The position numbers and the translations under genes were made by a program. A DNA stretch of 64,000 nucleotides from JAVDCA01 sp035293985 (GTDB lineage Bacteria > Pseudomonadota > Alphaproteobacteria > Rhizobiales > Xanthobacteraceae). The notes under the pieces were generated by a model that was given only the letters and a program-made list of their open reading frames with translations, was not told the DNA's origin and did no database searches. Shown piece by piece: positions 17,389-27,114 of the stretch; position 1 is the stretch's first letter; the number at the start of each line of letters is the position of its first letter. The stretch lies in contig DATGLS010000014.1 in assembly GCA_035293985.1 (NCBI GenBank), positions 186,001 through 250,000 on the forward strand, written 5' to 3'.

Positions 17389-18336
17389 ATGATGTCACCA
17401 AGCTCCGATCGCTGGCCCGACCTTCCCTACGCGGCGTGGAAAGACACCGCCGCTACCCTACAGCTATGGACGCAGATCGTCGGCAAGGTGCGCCTCGCGG
17501 CGACGCCGTGGCTCAATCATTCGTGGCACGTGACCTTGCGCGTCAGCGCCCGCGGCCTCGTGACGCCGCTGATCTCGACCGCCAAGCGCGATTTCGAGAT
17601 CGAGTTCGACTTCATCGACCACACGCTGTGGATCCGCCTGACCGATGGCGAGTTTCGCCAGGTCATGCTGCGGCCCGTCTCGGTCGCCGAGTTCTACGCC
17701 GACGTCATGATCGCACTCGAGGAGCTCGGCATCGCGCTCGCCATCGACACGATGCCGAACGAGATCGCCGATGCCGTCCCGTTCGATCAGGATCGCGCGC
17801 ACGCTTCCTACGATCCCGATTTCGCCAATCGCTTCTGGCGCGTGCTGGTGCGCTCGCATGCCGTGCTCTCCGATTTCCGTACCGGCTTTCTCGGCAAGGC
17901 GAGCCCGGTGCACTTCTTCTGGGGCAGCTTCGATCTTGCGGTGACGCGTTTCTCCGGCCGCCGTGCGCCGCTGCATCCGGGCGGCATCCCGCATCTGTCC
18001 GACGCGGTCGTGCGCGAGGCCTATTCGCACGAGGTGTCGAGCGCCGGCTTCTGGCCCGGGGGCGGGCCGATCGACTACCCGGCCTATTATTCCTATGCCT
18101 ATCCGGCGCCGGAGGGGTTTGCCGCCGCGCCGGTGGGTCCCGCGCAAGCCTTTTTCAACAAGGAGCTGGGTGAGTTCGTCCTGCCCTACGATGCGGTGCG
18201 CACTGCGCGCGATGCGGAATCTGCGTTGATGGAATTTCTGCAGAGCACGTATGAGGCGGCGGCCAACACGGCGAGGTGGGACCGTGCGAGCCTGGAATGC
18301 GGCGTGGGTGAAATCGGGACGCCGCGCAAAGTTTGA
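17389..18336 (+). CDS. DUF5996 family protein
   Basis: 315 residues starting at the first of two adjacent ATGs, behind GAGGAGA. The features WPDLPYAAWKDTAATLQLWTQIVGK at the N-terminus, WLNHSWHVTLRVSARGL and VHFFWGSFDLAVTRFSGRRAP match DUF5996, a conserved soluble family of unknown function. There is no signal peptide or membrane segment. It lies 65 bases after the glutamate dehydrogenase gene and may be co-transcribed with it. No catalytic residue set can be pointed out. Confidence 0.85.
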   Translation: MMSPSSDRWPDLPYAAWKDTAATLQLWTQIVGKVRLAATPWLNHSWHVTLRVSARGLVTPLISTAKRDFEIEFDFIDHTLWIRLTDGEFRQVMLRPVSVAEFYADVMIALEELGIALAIDTMPNEIADAVPFDQDRAHASYDPDFANRFWRVLVRSHAVLSDFRTGFLGKASPVHFFWGSFDLAVTRFSGRRAPLHPGGIPHLSDAVVREAYSHEVSSAGFWPGGGPIDYPAYYSYAYPAPEGFAAAPVGPAQAFFNKELGEFVLPYDAVRTARDAESALMEFLQSTYEAAANTARWDRASLECGVGEIGTPRKV

Positions 18337-18484
18337 ACCCTCGCGTCCCCGCGCCTTTTTGTCGGGCGACACGCTCAGCCGGTCGTTGCCCGGATCGACC
18401 CGCGAAAGCTTGCGCCTCGCTGCACCCTCGTCATAATCCACGTGACGGTGGGCCCGCCGAGGCGCACCACGAGGGAGGGGCGTC

Positions 18485-19624
18485 ATGAGGCAACAGGTAT
18501 TGGGGCTTGCGCTGTCGGCGCTGATGCTGCTCGCCGGCGGCGCATCGGCGGCCGAGGTGAAGCTCGTGTACGTGGGCGAGATTTCCGGCGCCGGCGCCGT
18601 GTCGGGCGGCAATTTCCGCGATGGCATCATCCTGGCAAGCGAGGAGATCAACGCCAAGGGCGGCATTCTCGGGGAGAAGATCGCGCTGAGCCAGTTCGAT
18701 ACCCAGTCCAATCCGGGCGTCGCGCGGGCGCAGATGCAGAAGGCGATCGACGCCGATCCCTATGTGGTGCTCGGCCCGATCTTCTCCGGCAACGTGAAGG
18801 CGACCATGCCGCTGCTGCGGCAGGCGCAGATACCGCATCTCATCGGCGGCGAGGCGGCCGAGCTCACCGCGATGAGCGATCCGTACCTCTTCCGCACCTC
18901 GTTCGGCCAGCAGATCGGCATCCCGAAGATCTCCAATTTCATCCACGACGAGATCAAGGCGAAGACGATCGGGATCATCTGGGTGAACAACGATTTCGGC
19001 AAGGGCGGGCGCGATCAGTTCCTGCGCGAGATGGCCGCGCGCGGCATCAAGGTCGTCGCCGACGTGTCGACCGAGTCCGGCCAGGTGGATTTCGCCGCCG
19101 ACGTGGTCAAGCTCAAGGCCGCCAACCCCGACGCGGTGTTCGTCTACAGCAACGAGGAGGAATGCGCGCGCATCATGCGCGAAGCGCGCAAGCAGGGCCT
19201 GAAAGGCCCGTTCATCGGCGACACGACGCTACTGAGCCAGAAGGCGATCGAGCTCGCCGGCGAGGCCGCGAACGGCGCGATGGGCCACGTCGGGCTCAGC
19301 GCCGACGCGCCGATCCCGGCGGTCGCCGAATTCACGGCGCGCTTCCAGAAGCGCTTCAACTACAAGCCCGACCACAACGGCATCAAGGGATACACGGCGG
19401 TCTATGCGATCAAGTACGTGACCGAGAAGAAGCTCGAGAAATTCGACCGCGCCGGCTTCGCCGCCGCGATGCACGGGCTCACCATCACGCCGCAGGACGA
19501 GCCGAGCATCCTGATCGCGACCACCTGGGACGACAAAGGCGAGATCGACCGCATCAGCTTCCTCGCCGAGGTGGTCAACGGCCAGCAGAAGATCACGAAA
19601 ATTCTGCCCAAGCTGGGCAAATAG
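18485..19624 (+). CDS. ABC transporter periplasmic binding protein, branched-chain amino acid type
   Basis: 379 residues with a strong ribosome site (GGGAGGGG) and a signal peptide (cleavage near ASAAE). The Leu/Ile/Val-binding fold is clear: VKLVYVGEISGAGAVSGGNFRDGIILASEEINAKGGI at the start, then VVLGPIFSGNVKATMPLL, and GIIWVNNDFGKGGRDQFL in the second lobe. It is the first gene of a five-gene transporter operon. Family members bind amino acids, amides, urea or aromatic acids, so the exact ligand is open. Confidence 0.93.
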   Translation: MRQQVLGLALSALMLLAGGASAAEVKLVYVGEISGAGAVSGGNFRDGIILASEEINAKGGILGEKIALSQFDTQSNPGVARAQMQKAIDADPYVVLGPIFSGNVKATMPLLRQAQIPHLIGGEAAELTAMSDPYLFRTSFGQQIGIPKISNFIHDEIKAKTIGIIWVNNDFGKGGRDQFLREMAARGIKVVADVSTESGQVDFAADVVKLKAANPDAVFVYSNEEECARIMREARKQGLKGPFIGDTTLLSQKAIELAGEAANGAMGHVGLSADAPIPAVAEFTARFQKRFNYKPDHNGIKGYTAVYAIKYVTEKKLEKFDRAGFAAAMHGLTITPQDEPSILIATTWDDKGEIDRISFLAEVVNGQQKITKILPKLGK

Positions 19625-19658
19625 GCCGGCGCGATCGGCCGACCGAAAGGTCGAGACC

Positions 19659-20540
19659 ATGCTCGCCGATATCCTTCAGCTCCTCGTCGCCGGGCTCGCG
19701 ACCGGTGCGATCTACGCGCTGGTCGCGATCGGCTTCACGCTGGTGTGGCAGACCTCGCAGACGATCAACTTCGCCCAGGGCGAGTTCGTCATGCTGCCGG
19801 CGTTCTTCGTGCTCATCGCCATGGGCCATTTCGGCCTGGCGTTCTGGCCCGCGGTCGGCGTCGCGACGGCGGTCTCGGTGGTCGTGCTCGGGCTCCTGTT
19901 CAAGCGGCTCATCGTCGATCCGCTGATCCGCCACGGCGTGCTGCCGCTGGTGATCTCGACCATCGGGCTGTCGATCCTGATGAAGGAGGCGGTGCGCGAA
20001 TTCTACGGCGCCGATGCCCAGCCGTTTCCGCCGCTCGCGACCGACGCCAACGTGACCGTTCTCGGCACGGCCTTTTCGCTGCAGAACGTCGTCGTGCTCG
20101 CCCTGTGCATCGCGGCGGTCGGCGCGCTGCAGCTCTTTCTCGCCCGCACCCGCACCGGCCGCTGCATGCAGGCGACCGCGCAGAACCCGACGGTCGCGCG
20201 CGTGCTCGGCATCAGGGTCGAACGGATGATTCTCTACACCTTTCTGATCAACGCCGCGCTGGTCACGCTCGCCTCGGTGCTGATCACGCCGATCTATCTC
20301 GCCAAGTTCACCAACGGCGAATGGCTCGGGCTCTACGCCTTCATTGCCGCGATCGTCGGCGGGTTCAATCAGGTGCGCGGCGCAATCGTCGGCGGGCTGC
20401 TGCTCGGTGTCGTCGACGATTTCGCCGCCGCCTACGTCTCGTCGCAGTATCGCCTGGCGCTGCCGCTGTTGATCCTGATCCTGGTCATTCTTTTCCGCCC
20501 GCAGGGCCTGCTCGGCCGCGTGGAGGAGCGCACCGTATGA
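19659..20540 (+). CDS. livH: ABC transporter permease, LivH type
   Basis: 293 residues, about eight membrane segments. Typical LivH signatures are GLATGAIYALVAIGFTLVWQTSQTINFAQGEFVML near the N-terminus and TRTGRCMQATAQNPTVARVLGI, the cytoplasmic coupling loop. A later GGFNQVRGAIVGGLLLGV block is also standard. Its stop codon overlaps the start of the next permease gene by four bases (ATGA). It forms the inner-membrane channel with the LivM-type partner. Confidence 0.94.
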   Translation: MLADILQLLVAGLATGAIYALVAIGFTLVWQTSQTINFAQGEFVMLPAFFVLIAMGHFGLAFWPAVGVATAVSVVVLGLLFKRLIVDPLIRHGVLPLVISTIGLSILMKEAVREFYGADAQPFPPLATDANVTVLGTAFSLQNVVVLALCIAAVGALQLFLARTRTGRCMQATAQNPTVARVLGIRVERMILYTFLINAALVTLASVLITPIYLAKFTNGEWLGLYAFIAAIVGGFNQVRGAIVGGLLLGVVDDFAAAYVSSQYRLALPLLILILVILFRPQGLLGRVEERTV

Positions 20541-21493
20541 GGCGCCTCCTCGCCGCCGTCGCGCTCGCGCTCATCGCCGCGTTCCTGCTGGCGGCGCCCT
20601 TCGCCTTCAAGCCCTACGGCGTGTTCATCCTCGGCATGTGGGCCGTGATGAGCATCGCGGCGATCGGCCTCAACCTCACGCTCGGCTATGCGGGACAGAT
20701 TTCGCTCGCCCAGGCGGCGTTCGTCGGCATCGGCGCCTACGTCACGGCGTACCTGACGACGCACGGCTGGCCGTTCTGGTCGGGCTATGTGCTGGCCGCC
20801 CTCGCCTGCTTCGCCATCGGCTGGCTGCTCGGCTATCCGGCGCTGCGCGTGCAGCACCACTACCTCGCCTTCGTGACGCTCGCGTTCACCACCCTCGTCT
20901 ATCTCGTCTTCCGCAACGAGGAATGGCTCACCGGCGGCATCTACGGCATCAGCAACATTCCGCGGCCGAGCGTGCTCGGCCTCTCGATGGAGCCGCCGCG
21001 CGCCTTCTATTATTTCTGCCTCGCGCATCTCGTGCTCGTGTCGCTCGCGACGTGGTGGCTCATCCGCTCGCCGTGGGGGCGCGCCTTCGTGGCGGTGCGC
21101 GAGAACCCGCTGCGCGCGCTCTCGCTCGGCGTCGACACCCGCCGCTATACGCTGCTCGCGTTCGCGCTCGGCGCCGGCCTCGGCGGCATCGCGGGCGCGC
21201 TCTATGCGCCGCTCGTGCAGTACATCGATCCCTCGCCGTTCGCGCTTGGGCTGTCGCTCAACCTGCTGCTGATGGTGGTGGTCGGCGGCTCCGGCTATTT
21301 CTTCGGGCCCTATCTTGGGGCCGTGGTCGCGGTGCTGCTGCCCGAATGGCTGCGCTTCACCCAGGGCTACTATTTGATGGCCTATGCGGTCCTGGTCGTC
21401 TTCCTGATGGCGGTCTCGCCGGCGGGCCTGCTCGGCCTGGCGGATCGCCTGTTGCGGGCGCGCCGCGCCGCGGCGCCAAGGGCAACACCGTGA
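20537..21493 (+). CDS. livM: ABC transporter permease, LivM type
   Basis: 318 residues with many membrane segments. LivM hallmarks are GLNLTLGYAGQISLAQAAFVGIGAYVTAYL, the coupling loop SPWGRAFVAVRENPLRALSLGVDTRRYTLLAFALGA, and GLGGIAGALYAPLVQYI. Start ATG overlaps the livH stop by four bases and its own stop overlaps the GTG of the ATPase gene, so the operon is translationally coupled throughout. Confidence 0.94.
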   Translation: MRRLLAAVALALIAAFLLAAPFAFKPYGVFILGMWAVMSIAAIGLNLTLGYAGQISLAQAAFVGIGAYVTAYLTTHGWPFWSGYVLAALACFAIGWLLGYPALRVQHHYLAFVTLAFTTLVYLVFRNEEWLTGGIYGISNIPRPSVLGLSMEPPRAFYYFCLAHLVLVSLATWWLIRSPWGRAFVAVRENPLRALSLGVDTRRYTLLAFALGAGLGGIAGALYAPLVQYIDPSPFALGLSLNLLLMVVVGGSGYFFGPYLGAVVAVLLPEWLRFTQGYYLMAYAVLVVFLMAVSPAGLLGLADRLLRARRAAAPRATP

Positions 21494-22233
21494 GTGCCGT
21501 CCTCGAGGTGCACGGGCTGGCGAAGCGGTTCGGCGGCATCGTCGCGGTCGACGGCGTTTCGTTCGACGTCCGCGCCGGCGAGATCCTCGGCATCATCGGC
21601 CCGAACGGCAGCGGCAAGTCGACCCTGTTCAACTGCATCCTCGGCCAGCTCAAGCCGACCGCCGGCGACGTGCGGATCGACGGCCGCGCCGTCACCGGCA
21701 TGCGCCCGTGCGATCTCAACCGTCTGGGCGTGAGCCGCACCTTCCAGCTGCTGCAAATCTTCCCGCAGCTGAGCGTGCGCGAGAACCTGATTCTCGCCGG
21801 CCAGGAGCACCAAGGCACCTTGCTGTCGCGCCTCCTCGGCCGGCGCGATGCCGGCCTGTCGCAACGCGCCGACGAGATGCTCGGCTTTTTCCGCCTCGCC
21901 GAGCTCGGCGACGAGCGCGCCGGCGGCTTGAGCTACGGCCAGCAGAAGCTGCTCGACGCCGCCATGGCGTTCATGGCCGGCCCGCGCCTCGTGCTGCTCG
22001 ACGAGCCGGCCGGCGGCGTCAATCTCACCATGCTGGCGGGCTTGCGCGACCGGCTCAAGGCGATCAACGCCGAGCGCGGCGCGACCTTCGTGGTGATCGA
22101 GCACAACATGGAGTTCGTCATGGCGCTGTGTCACCGCATCCTGGTGCTCGCCGAGGGACGCATCATCGCCCAGGGCGATCCGGCCGAGGTGCGCCGCGAT
22201 CCGCGGGTCGTCGAGGCCTATCTTGGCCAGTGA
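21490..22233 (+). CDS. livG: ABC transporter ATP-binding protein, LivG type
   Basis: 247 residues from a GTG that overlaps the livM stop (GTGA). Walker A GPNGSGKST, Q-loop region VSRTFQLLQIFPQLSVREN, ABC signature LSYGQQK and Walker B LVLLDEPAGGV with the H-loop VIEHNM are all intact. The order Walker A, long insert, LSYGQQK is typical of LivG rather than LivF. It powers uptake through the LivH/LivM pair together with the LivF-type ATPase that follows. Confidence 0.95.
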   Translation: MSAVLEVHGLAKRFGGIVAVDGVSFDVRAGEILGIIGPNGSGKSTLFNCILGQLKPTAGDVRIDGRAVTGMRPCDLNRLGVSRTFQLLQIFPQLSVRENLILAGQEHQGTLLSRLLGRRDAGLSQRADEMLGFFRLAELGDERAGGLSYGQQKLLDAAMAFMAGPRLVLLDEPAGGVNLTMLAGLRDRLKAINAERGATFVVIEHNMEFVMALCHRILVLAEGRIIAQGDPAEVRRDPRVVEAYLGQ

Positions 22234-22951
22234 GCACATCCTGCGCTTCGATAACGTCGTCGCCGGCTATGGACGCGAGACGATCCTGCATGGGCTGAGC
22301 TTCGGCGTGCGGCGCGGCACCATCACGACCGTGATCGGCGCGAACGGCGCCGGCAAGTCGACGGCCTTCAAGGCGCTGTTCGGCATGCTGCGGGTGCGCG
22401 AAGGGCGCATCTGGTTCGATGAGCGCGACATCACCAACCATGAGCCGCGCGACCTGATCGCGGCGGGCATCTGCTACGTGCCGCAGGGTCGCAACATCTT
22501 TCCCGAGCTCTCCGTCTTCCACAATCTCGAGCTCGGCGGTGTCGCGGCGCCGAAGGGTTTTGCCCTCGCGCCGCGCCTCGAGGCCGCGCTCGACCATTTT
22601 CCGGTGCTGCGCCGCAAGGGCAGCGCCCAGGCCTCGACGCTCTCGGGCGGCGAGCAGAAGATGCTCGAGATCGCGCGCGGCCTGCTGCTCGAGCCGAAGC
22701 TGATGCTGATCGACGAGCCCTCCATCGGGCTGTCTCCCGTTCTGGTGCAGCGGCTGTTCGCCCTGCTCGCCGACATGCGCGCGCGCGGCATCACGGTGCT
22801 GATGATCGAGCAGAACGCCAAGCAGGCGTTGACCCACTCGGACGACGGGATTGTGCTGGAGCAGGGCCGCATGCGCATGTCCGATCGCGCCGAGAAAATT
22901 CTCGCCGACCCGCGCATCGGTCAGCTTTTTCTCGGCGGCGGATTGGAGTGA
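22223..22951 (+). CDS. livF: ABC transporter ATP-binding protein, LivF type
   Basis: 242 residues from a TTG that overlaps the end of livG by 11 bases; no ATG or GTG is in frame nearby, and coupling with livG supports TTG. Walker A is GANGAGKST, Q-loop region YVPQGRNIFPELSV, signature LSGGEQKMLEIARGLLLEPKLMLIDEPSIGLSP, and the H-loop is replaced by Gln (MIEQN), as is normal for LivF. It closes the five-gene transporter operon. Confidence 0.94.
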   Translation: MASEHILRFDNVVAGYGRETILHGLSFGVRRGTITTVIGANGAGKSTAFKALFGMLRVREGRIWFDERDITNHEPRDLIAAGICYVPQGRNIFPELSVFHNLELGGVAAPKGFALAPRLEAALDHFPVLRRKGSAQASTLSGGEQKMLEIARGLLLEPKLMLIDEPSIGLSPVLVQRLFALLADMRARGITVLMIEQNAKQALTHSDDGIVLEQGRMRMSDRAEKILADPRIGQLFLGGGLE

Positions 22952-23650
22952 TTTAGCTTCAGTAAGGTGAGCACTGCGCCTGCGCTCGCTCTCCCGCGCT
23001 CGCGAGGAAGGACGGGGGAAGCCGCTTGCTCATCGCCTGGCGTGATGCGTCGGATCGGCGATCAGATCGGCGCCACCCCTGAATAGCGGGGATAGATCGA
23101 ATCCGGCTTGCATTGGCGGCGCGAACGGCGCATGGCAGCAAGTGCAGAGTGACATTCGCGCGTCGGCAGCCGCACCGCTTCGGGCGGGCTTTGTTTTGCG
23201 TTGCTGTCACGATCGCCTTTGGGGCTACGACCGAACGTCGCGATGCCTTTCTGTATTTTTCGTCTCCGTTGTCATGCGCATTGTTTTCCCCATTGATACC
23301 CGTTGTTCTTGCGTCGACGGCTTTTCTCTCGCCTGCGCAAGGCCTTGCATTGTAATTGACGTGGAATGTCCATTGTAAATCGATTGTATTTTCATTCGAA
23401 AAAAGCAGGCTGGTTGTCATTGCGACAGCATTGTGGCGCCAGCGTTGAAAATGCCGCACACGCAATGGCTTGAACGAAGATTGGGTTCGTTCTGCGCGCC
23501 GGCAAATCCGGTAGCATCGCGAACGGCGATGCAACCGGAAGATCGATCGAGACCTCGGGCCTGCTCGATCTGCTGCCGATCGTGCGCAGCGAGGATGAGT
23601 CGCGCACGGCGCTCGCGCGCTGACGAACGCGCCTTTCACCTCACCTCGCT
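22952..23650. other. Intergenic region with an AT-rich patch and a possible gene remnant
   Basis: About 700 bases lie between the convergent livF and purH genes. Open frames here show no family features. The stretch around 23330-23420 is markedly AT-rich, and the right end holds a short coding-like frame (listed separately). No promoter, RNA or repeat could be recognised with confidence. Confidence 0.6.
23474..23623 (+). pseudogene. Possible C-terminal gene remnant or very small protein
   Basis: An open frame with no ATG or GTG start runs from after a TGA at 23471 to a TGA at 23621. Its last 45 residues (ending SEDESRTALAR) use GC-rich third positions like the real genes nearby, for example a run GLLDLLPIVRSEDESR. 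It may be the tail of a decayed gene. No family is recognised, and chance is possible. Confidence 0.3.
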
Positions 23651-25237
23651 TCAGTGCCGGAAATGGCGCACGCCGGTGAACACCATGGCGATGCCGTTAT
23701 CGTCGGCGGCCTGGATCACGTCCTTGTCGCGTATTCCGCCGCCCGGCTGGATCACCGCGGTCGCGCCCGCCTCGATGGCGACCAGGAGCCCGTCGGCGAA
23801 CGGGAAAAACGCATCCGACGCGACGACCGAGCCTCTGGTCAGGGACGTCGTCGTACCCAGCTCCTTCGCGGCGTCCTCCGCCTTGCGCACCGCAATGCGC
23901 GCGGCGTCGACCCGGCTCATCTGGCCGGCGCCGATGCCGACGGTGGCGCCGTCCTTGGCGTAGACGATGGTGTTCGACTTGACGTGCTTGGCGACGCGGA
24001 ACGCGAAGCGCAGATCGGCGAGCTCGGCGGCGGTGGGCCCCCGCTTGGTCACCGTCCTGAGCTGCATCTCGTCGATCGTCGCGTTGTCGCGCGACTGCAC
24101 CAGGAGCCCGCCGGCGACCGTCTTCGCCGTCACGCCGGCGGCGCGCGGATCGGGCACGCTGCCGGCGAGCAGCAGCCGCAGGTTCTTCTTCGCCTTGACG
24201 ACCGCGATCGCCTCCTCGGTCGCGTCCGGCGCGATGATGACCTCGGTCAGGATCTCCGTGATCGCGCGCGCCGTGTCGCCGTCGAGCGTCCGGTTGACCG
24301 CGATGATGCCGCCGAAGGCCGACGTGGGATCGCAGGCGAGCGCCCGGCGATAGGCTTCGATCAGGTTGTCGCCTTCCGCGACCCCGCACGGGTTGGCGTG
24401 CTTGATGATCGCGCATGCGGCCGTGCGCGCCGGATCGAACTCGGCGACGCATTCGTAGGCCGCGTCGGTGTCGTTGATGTTGTTGTAGGAGAGCTCTTTG
24501 CCCTGCACCTGCCGCGCGGTGGCGACGCCCGCGCGGCGCGCCGGCACGCGATAGAATGCCGCGCTCTGGTGCGGATTCTCGCCGTAGCGCAGCGGCTGGA
24601 TCAGCCGCCCGCCGATCGCGCGGAAATCCGGCGCTGGATCGTCGAGCGCCTCGGCGAACCAGCTCGAGATCGCGGCGTCGTAAGCCGCCGTTCGTGCATA
24701 AGCCTTCGCGGCGAGCTTCTTGCGCAGCGCCAGGGTGGTCGCCCCACCATGTGCGGCCATCTCGGCGAGCACGGCCGCGTAATCCGCCGGCTCGACCACC
24801 ACCGTGACGTCGCCGTGGTTCTTCGCCGCCCCGCGGATCATCGCCGGGCCGCCGATGTCGATGTTCTCGATGCACTCGTCGAACGACGCATCGCGCGCGA
24901 CCGTCTGCTCGAACGGGTACAGATTCACGACGAGGAGATCGATCGTCCTGATGCCGTGCTGGCGCATCGCGCCGGCGTGCTCGGCATTATCGCGGATCGC
25001 CAGCAGGCCGCCATGCACCTTCGGGTGCAGGGTCTTGACCCGCCCATCCATCATTTCGGGCGAGCCGGTCAATTCGGCGACGTCGATCACCGCGAGGCCG
25101 GCATCGGCGAGCGCTTTCCTGGTGCCGCCGGTCGAGATGAGCTCGACGCCACGCCCCACGAGCGCGCGGGCGAAGTCGACGAGGCCGGTCTTGTCGGAGA
25201 CGGAAAGCAGCGCGCGTTCGATGCGGCGGTCGGTCAT
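23651..25237 (-). CDS. purH: Bifunctional AICAR transformylase / IMP cyclohydrolase
   Basis: 528 residues, the usual length. The N-terminal IMP cyclohydrolase (MGS-like) domain has LLSVSDKTGLVDFARAL and STGGTRKALADAGL, with MMDGRVKTLHPKVHGGLLA. The transformylase domain has LRYGENPHQSAAFY, QGKELSYNNINDTDAA, the catalytic Lys-His pair in IIKHANPCGVA and SDAFFPFADG. It carries out the last two steps of IMP synthesis. A palindromic repeat copy follows the gene's start side (25252-25342), separating it from the heparinase-like gene. Confidence 0.97.
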   Translation of the reverse strand: MTDRRIERALLSVSDKTGLVDFARALVGRGVELISTGGTRKALADAGLAVIDVAELTGSPEMMDGRVKTLHPKVHGGLLAIRDNAEHAGAMRQHGIRTIDLLVVNLYPFEQTVARDASFDECIENIDIGGPAMIRGAAKNHGDVTVVVEPADYAAVLAEMAAHGGATTLALRKKLAAKAYARTAAYDAAISSWFAEALDDPAPDFRAIGGRLIQPLRYGENPHQSAAFYRVPARRAGVATARQVQGKELSYNNINDTDAAYECVAEFDPARTAACAIIKHANPCGVAEGDNLIEAYRRALACDPTSAFGGIIAVNRTLDGDTARAITEILTEVIIAPDATEEAIAVVKAKKNLRLLLAGSVPDPRAAGVTAKTVAGGLLVQSRDNATIDEMQLRTVTKRGPTAAELADLRFAFRVAKHVKSNTIVYAKDGATVGIGAGQMSRVDAARIAVRKAEDAAKELGTTTSLTRGSVVASDAFFPFADGLLVAIEAGATAVIQPGGGIRDKDVIQAADDNGIAMVFTGVRHFRH

Positions 25238-25251
25238 GAGGGCTATTCATC

Positions 25252-25342
25252 CGTCCGGCGTGGCCGGGCTCGTCCGGCCATTAACGTCTTTGGCGCTCGG
25301 ATGTAGAAGACGCGGATGCGCGGGACAAGCCCGCGTATGACG
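25252..25342. repeat. Palindromic repeat family A, copy 2 (diverged)
   Basis: Two inverted arms (CGTGGCCGGGCTCGTCCGGCC and GCGCGGGACAAGCCCGCG) around ACGTCTTT and AGAAGACGCGGATG. It is the most diverged copy of family A, lying between purH and the heparinase-like gene. Confidence 0.65.
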
Positions 25343-25353
25343 ATGGTGACGGC

Positions 25354-27114
25354 CTACAGCGGCAGCTGCGGTTCCTCGCCGCGGCCGCTGCGGCGGGTGC
25401 CGGCGGGCTGCGCGGTCTGGCTCAGCGTCCAGTGCACGCGGCCGACCTTGCGCGCCTCGCCCGTGATGACGATCTGCACGGTGCGGCGCGGGCCCTCCTG
25501 GCCGCCGAGGTAGACGCTTTCCTCGAGCTCGACCCGGTCCTCGTGCGAGGAGAAATTCCACACGTCTTTGTTGGGCAGGATCAGCATCACGCCGTGCCCA
25601 TCGGTGAGCCGCGTCGCCTTGACGCCGGGATGCAGATGGAAGCGCAGCGCGAACTCGTCGTGCGCATGCGCCGGGAACAGGCGCTCGTCGGGCGGCATGA
25701 ACAGGTCCTCGCCGTCGATCTTGCTGCCGTCGGCCGAAATCTGCAGCACGCGGTGGTGAACGATGCCGAAGCGGCTGACATAACCGTCGTGCGCGGCGCG
25801 CAGCATGGTGCCGCCGTCGGGCCGGGCCTCGCGGGTGATCGGCACCCGCGTCGGTCCCGCCGATATCGGCGTGCCGAACAGGCGGCGGAACGCGCCCGAT
25901 TCGATGAACTGGCACGAGGACGAATCATTGAACGTCACGGTCGAATGCGCGGCGGTCGCGCGCGCGACCTGGCGCCAGTTCTCCTTGCCGGCGGCGGGCA
26001 GGCCGCAATTGACCACGATGCGCTGCTGCTTGGCGGAAATCTCGAACGACAGACAGCCCGCATGTCCATCCGACGACACCTCGATCGGCGGCGGCACGCC
26101 CGTATCCATCAGCAGCACGGTGCTGCCGGCCTGGATGCGCTGATAGCCCGAGTGCGGCGCATTGGCGACCGGCTCGCCGCGCGCGTCGTCGTAGGCCAGA
26201 ATCGTCGCGATCAGCTCCGGCGAGGTCGGCCCCATGCCGTTGAACAGCGCGAAGGTGCCGTCGCCGTGGCGGAAGAAGCGCAGCATCGGCATCATGCGGT
26301 CGACCGCATGGGTGAGCGCCGGCGGCGGCGGCACGTTGCGCGCCGTGAACGCCTGCGACAGCGGCAACAGGTCGAGCAGGATCTCGATCAGCGCGCCCGG
26401 ATTGCGGCTGATGTGGCCGCCGTCGGGGAGTATCTGCCGGTCGAGCTCGGCCGAGAGCTTCCGCGTCGCCTTGCGCAGGTGGCGCACCTGGCTCGACATG
26501 GTGAGCGACGCATAGGCGAGCGCGATGCGGGCGGTGAGGCGCGGCACCCCATCGCGCGTGTCGCTCGCCATCCAGCGCAGGTAGCGCACCTGGCGATTGA
26601 GGTTGCGCAGGAAGCGGCGGTAGAAGCGCACGTCGGCATCGTCGAGGATCAGGGTCGCCTGGGTGAGCCAGGAGATCACCCGGCGCGCCAGCGTCTCGGG
26701 CCGCCATGCGAGCGCGTCCCAACGTCCCTGCAGGCCGATCCATTCGTCGACCAGCGCGCGTGCATTGGCACGGGTGATCGCCGATTCGGCCGCGCGCAGG
26801 TGGCGCAGCCAGCCGAACGCGAGCAGGGTTTCGGCCCATTCCTCCGACGGCGGCATCATCTCGAAGGCAGACCGGCCGTCGCACACCACCACCTTGCCGG
26901 CGAACGCGAAGCGGCCGCCGTAGATCTCGGCGGCGCGCGTGGGGTCGGCGGTACGCAGGTCCTGCGGGGCGATCACCACCCGGTCGGCCTTGCGCAGGAA
27001 GCTCGGCCACTGCAGCAGCGGGGACGTAAGGACGCGCGCGACCGCGTGGTCGAGGCCGCGCCGCAGCGCGAGCCACGACAGCTTGCCGCGGTTTCGCAAT
27101 GAGACGCGCGCCAT
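25354..27114 (-). CDS. Heparinase II/III family protein
   Basis: 586 residues from the ATG at 27114; the frame is open to 27360 but the extra residues are unlike the family. The N-terminal half is an alpha-helical toroid (DALAWRPETLARRVISWLTQATLILDDAD; DGGHISRNPGALIEILLDLLPLSQAF), and the C-terminal half is the beta-sandwich heparinase II/III domain (SGYQRIQAGSTVLLMDTG; HAGCLSFEISAKQQRIVVNCGLP). Related genes sit beside purH and rsmB in many Rhizobiales. The true substrate is unknown; a role on acidic polysaccharide is assumed from the family. No signal peptide is evident. Confidence 0.86.
   Translation of the reverse strand: MARVSLRNRGKLSWLALRRGLDHAVARVLTSPLLQWPSFLRKADRVVIAPQDLRTADPTRAAEIYGGRFAFAGKVVVCDGRSAFEMMPPSEEWAETLLAFGWLRHLRAAESAITRANARALVDEWIGLQGRWDALAWRPETLARRVISWLTQATLILDDADVRFYRRFLRNLNRQVRYLRWMASDTRDGVPRLTARIALAYASLTMSSQVRHLRKATRKLSAELDRQILPDGGHISRNPGALIEILLDLLPLSQAFTARNVPPPPALTHAVDRMMPMLRFFRHGDGTFALFNGMGPTSPELIATILAYDDARGEPVANAPHSGYQRIQAGSTVLLMDTGVPPPIEVSSDGHAGCLSFEISAKQQRIVVNCGLPAAGKENWRQVARATAAHSTVTFNDSSSCQFIESGAFRRLFGTPISAGPTRVPITREARPDGGTMLRAAHDGYVSRFGIVHHRVLQISADGSKIDGEDLFMPPDERLFPAHAHDEFALRFHLHPGVKATRLTDGHGVMLILPNKDVWNFSSHEDRVELEESVYLGGQEGPRRTVQIVITGEARKVGRVHWTLSQTAQPAGTRRSGRGEEPQLPL

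Noticed and set aside
22959..23639. A 226-residue minus-strand frame between livF and purH
   Set aside because: No domain, odd composition and no ribosome site; it overlaps the better plus-strand remnant.
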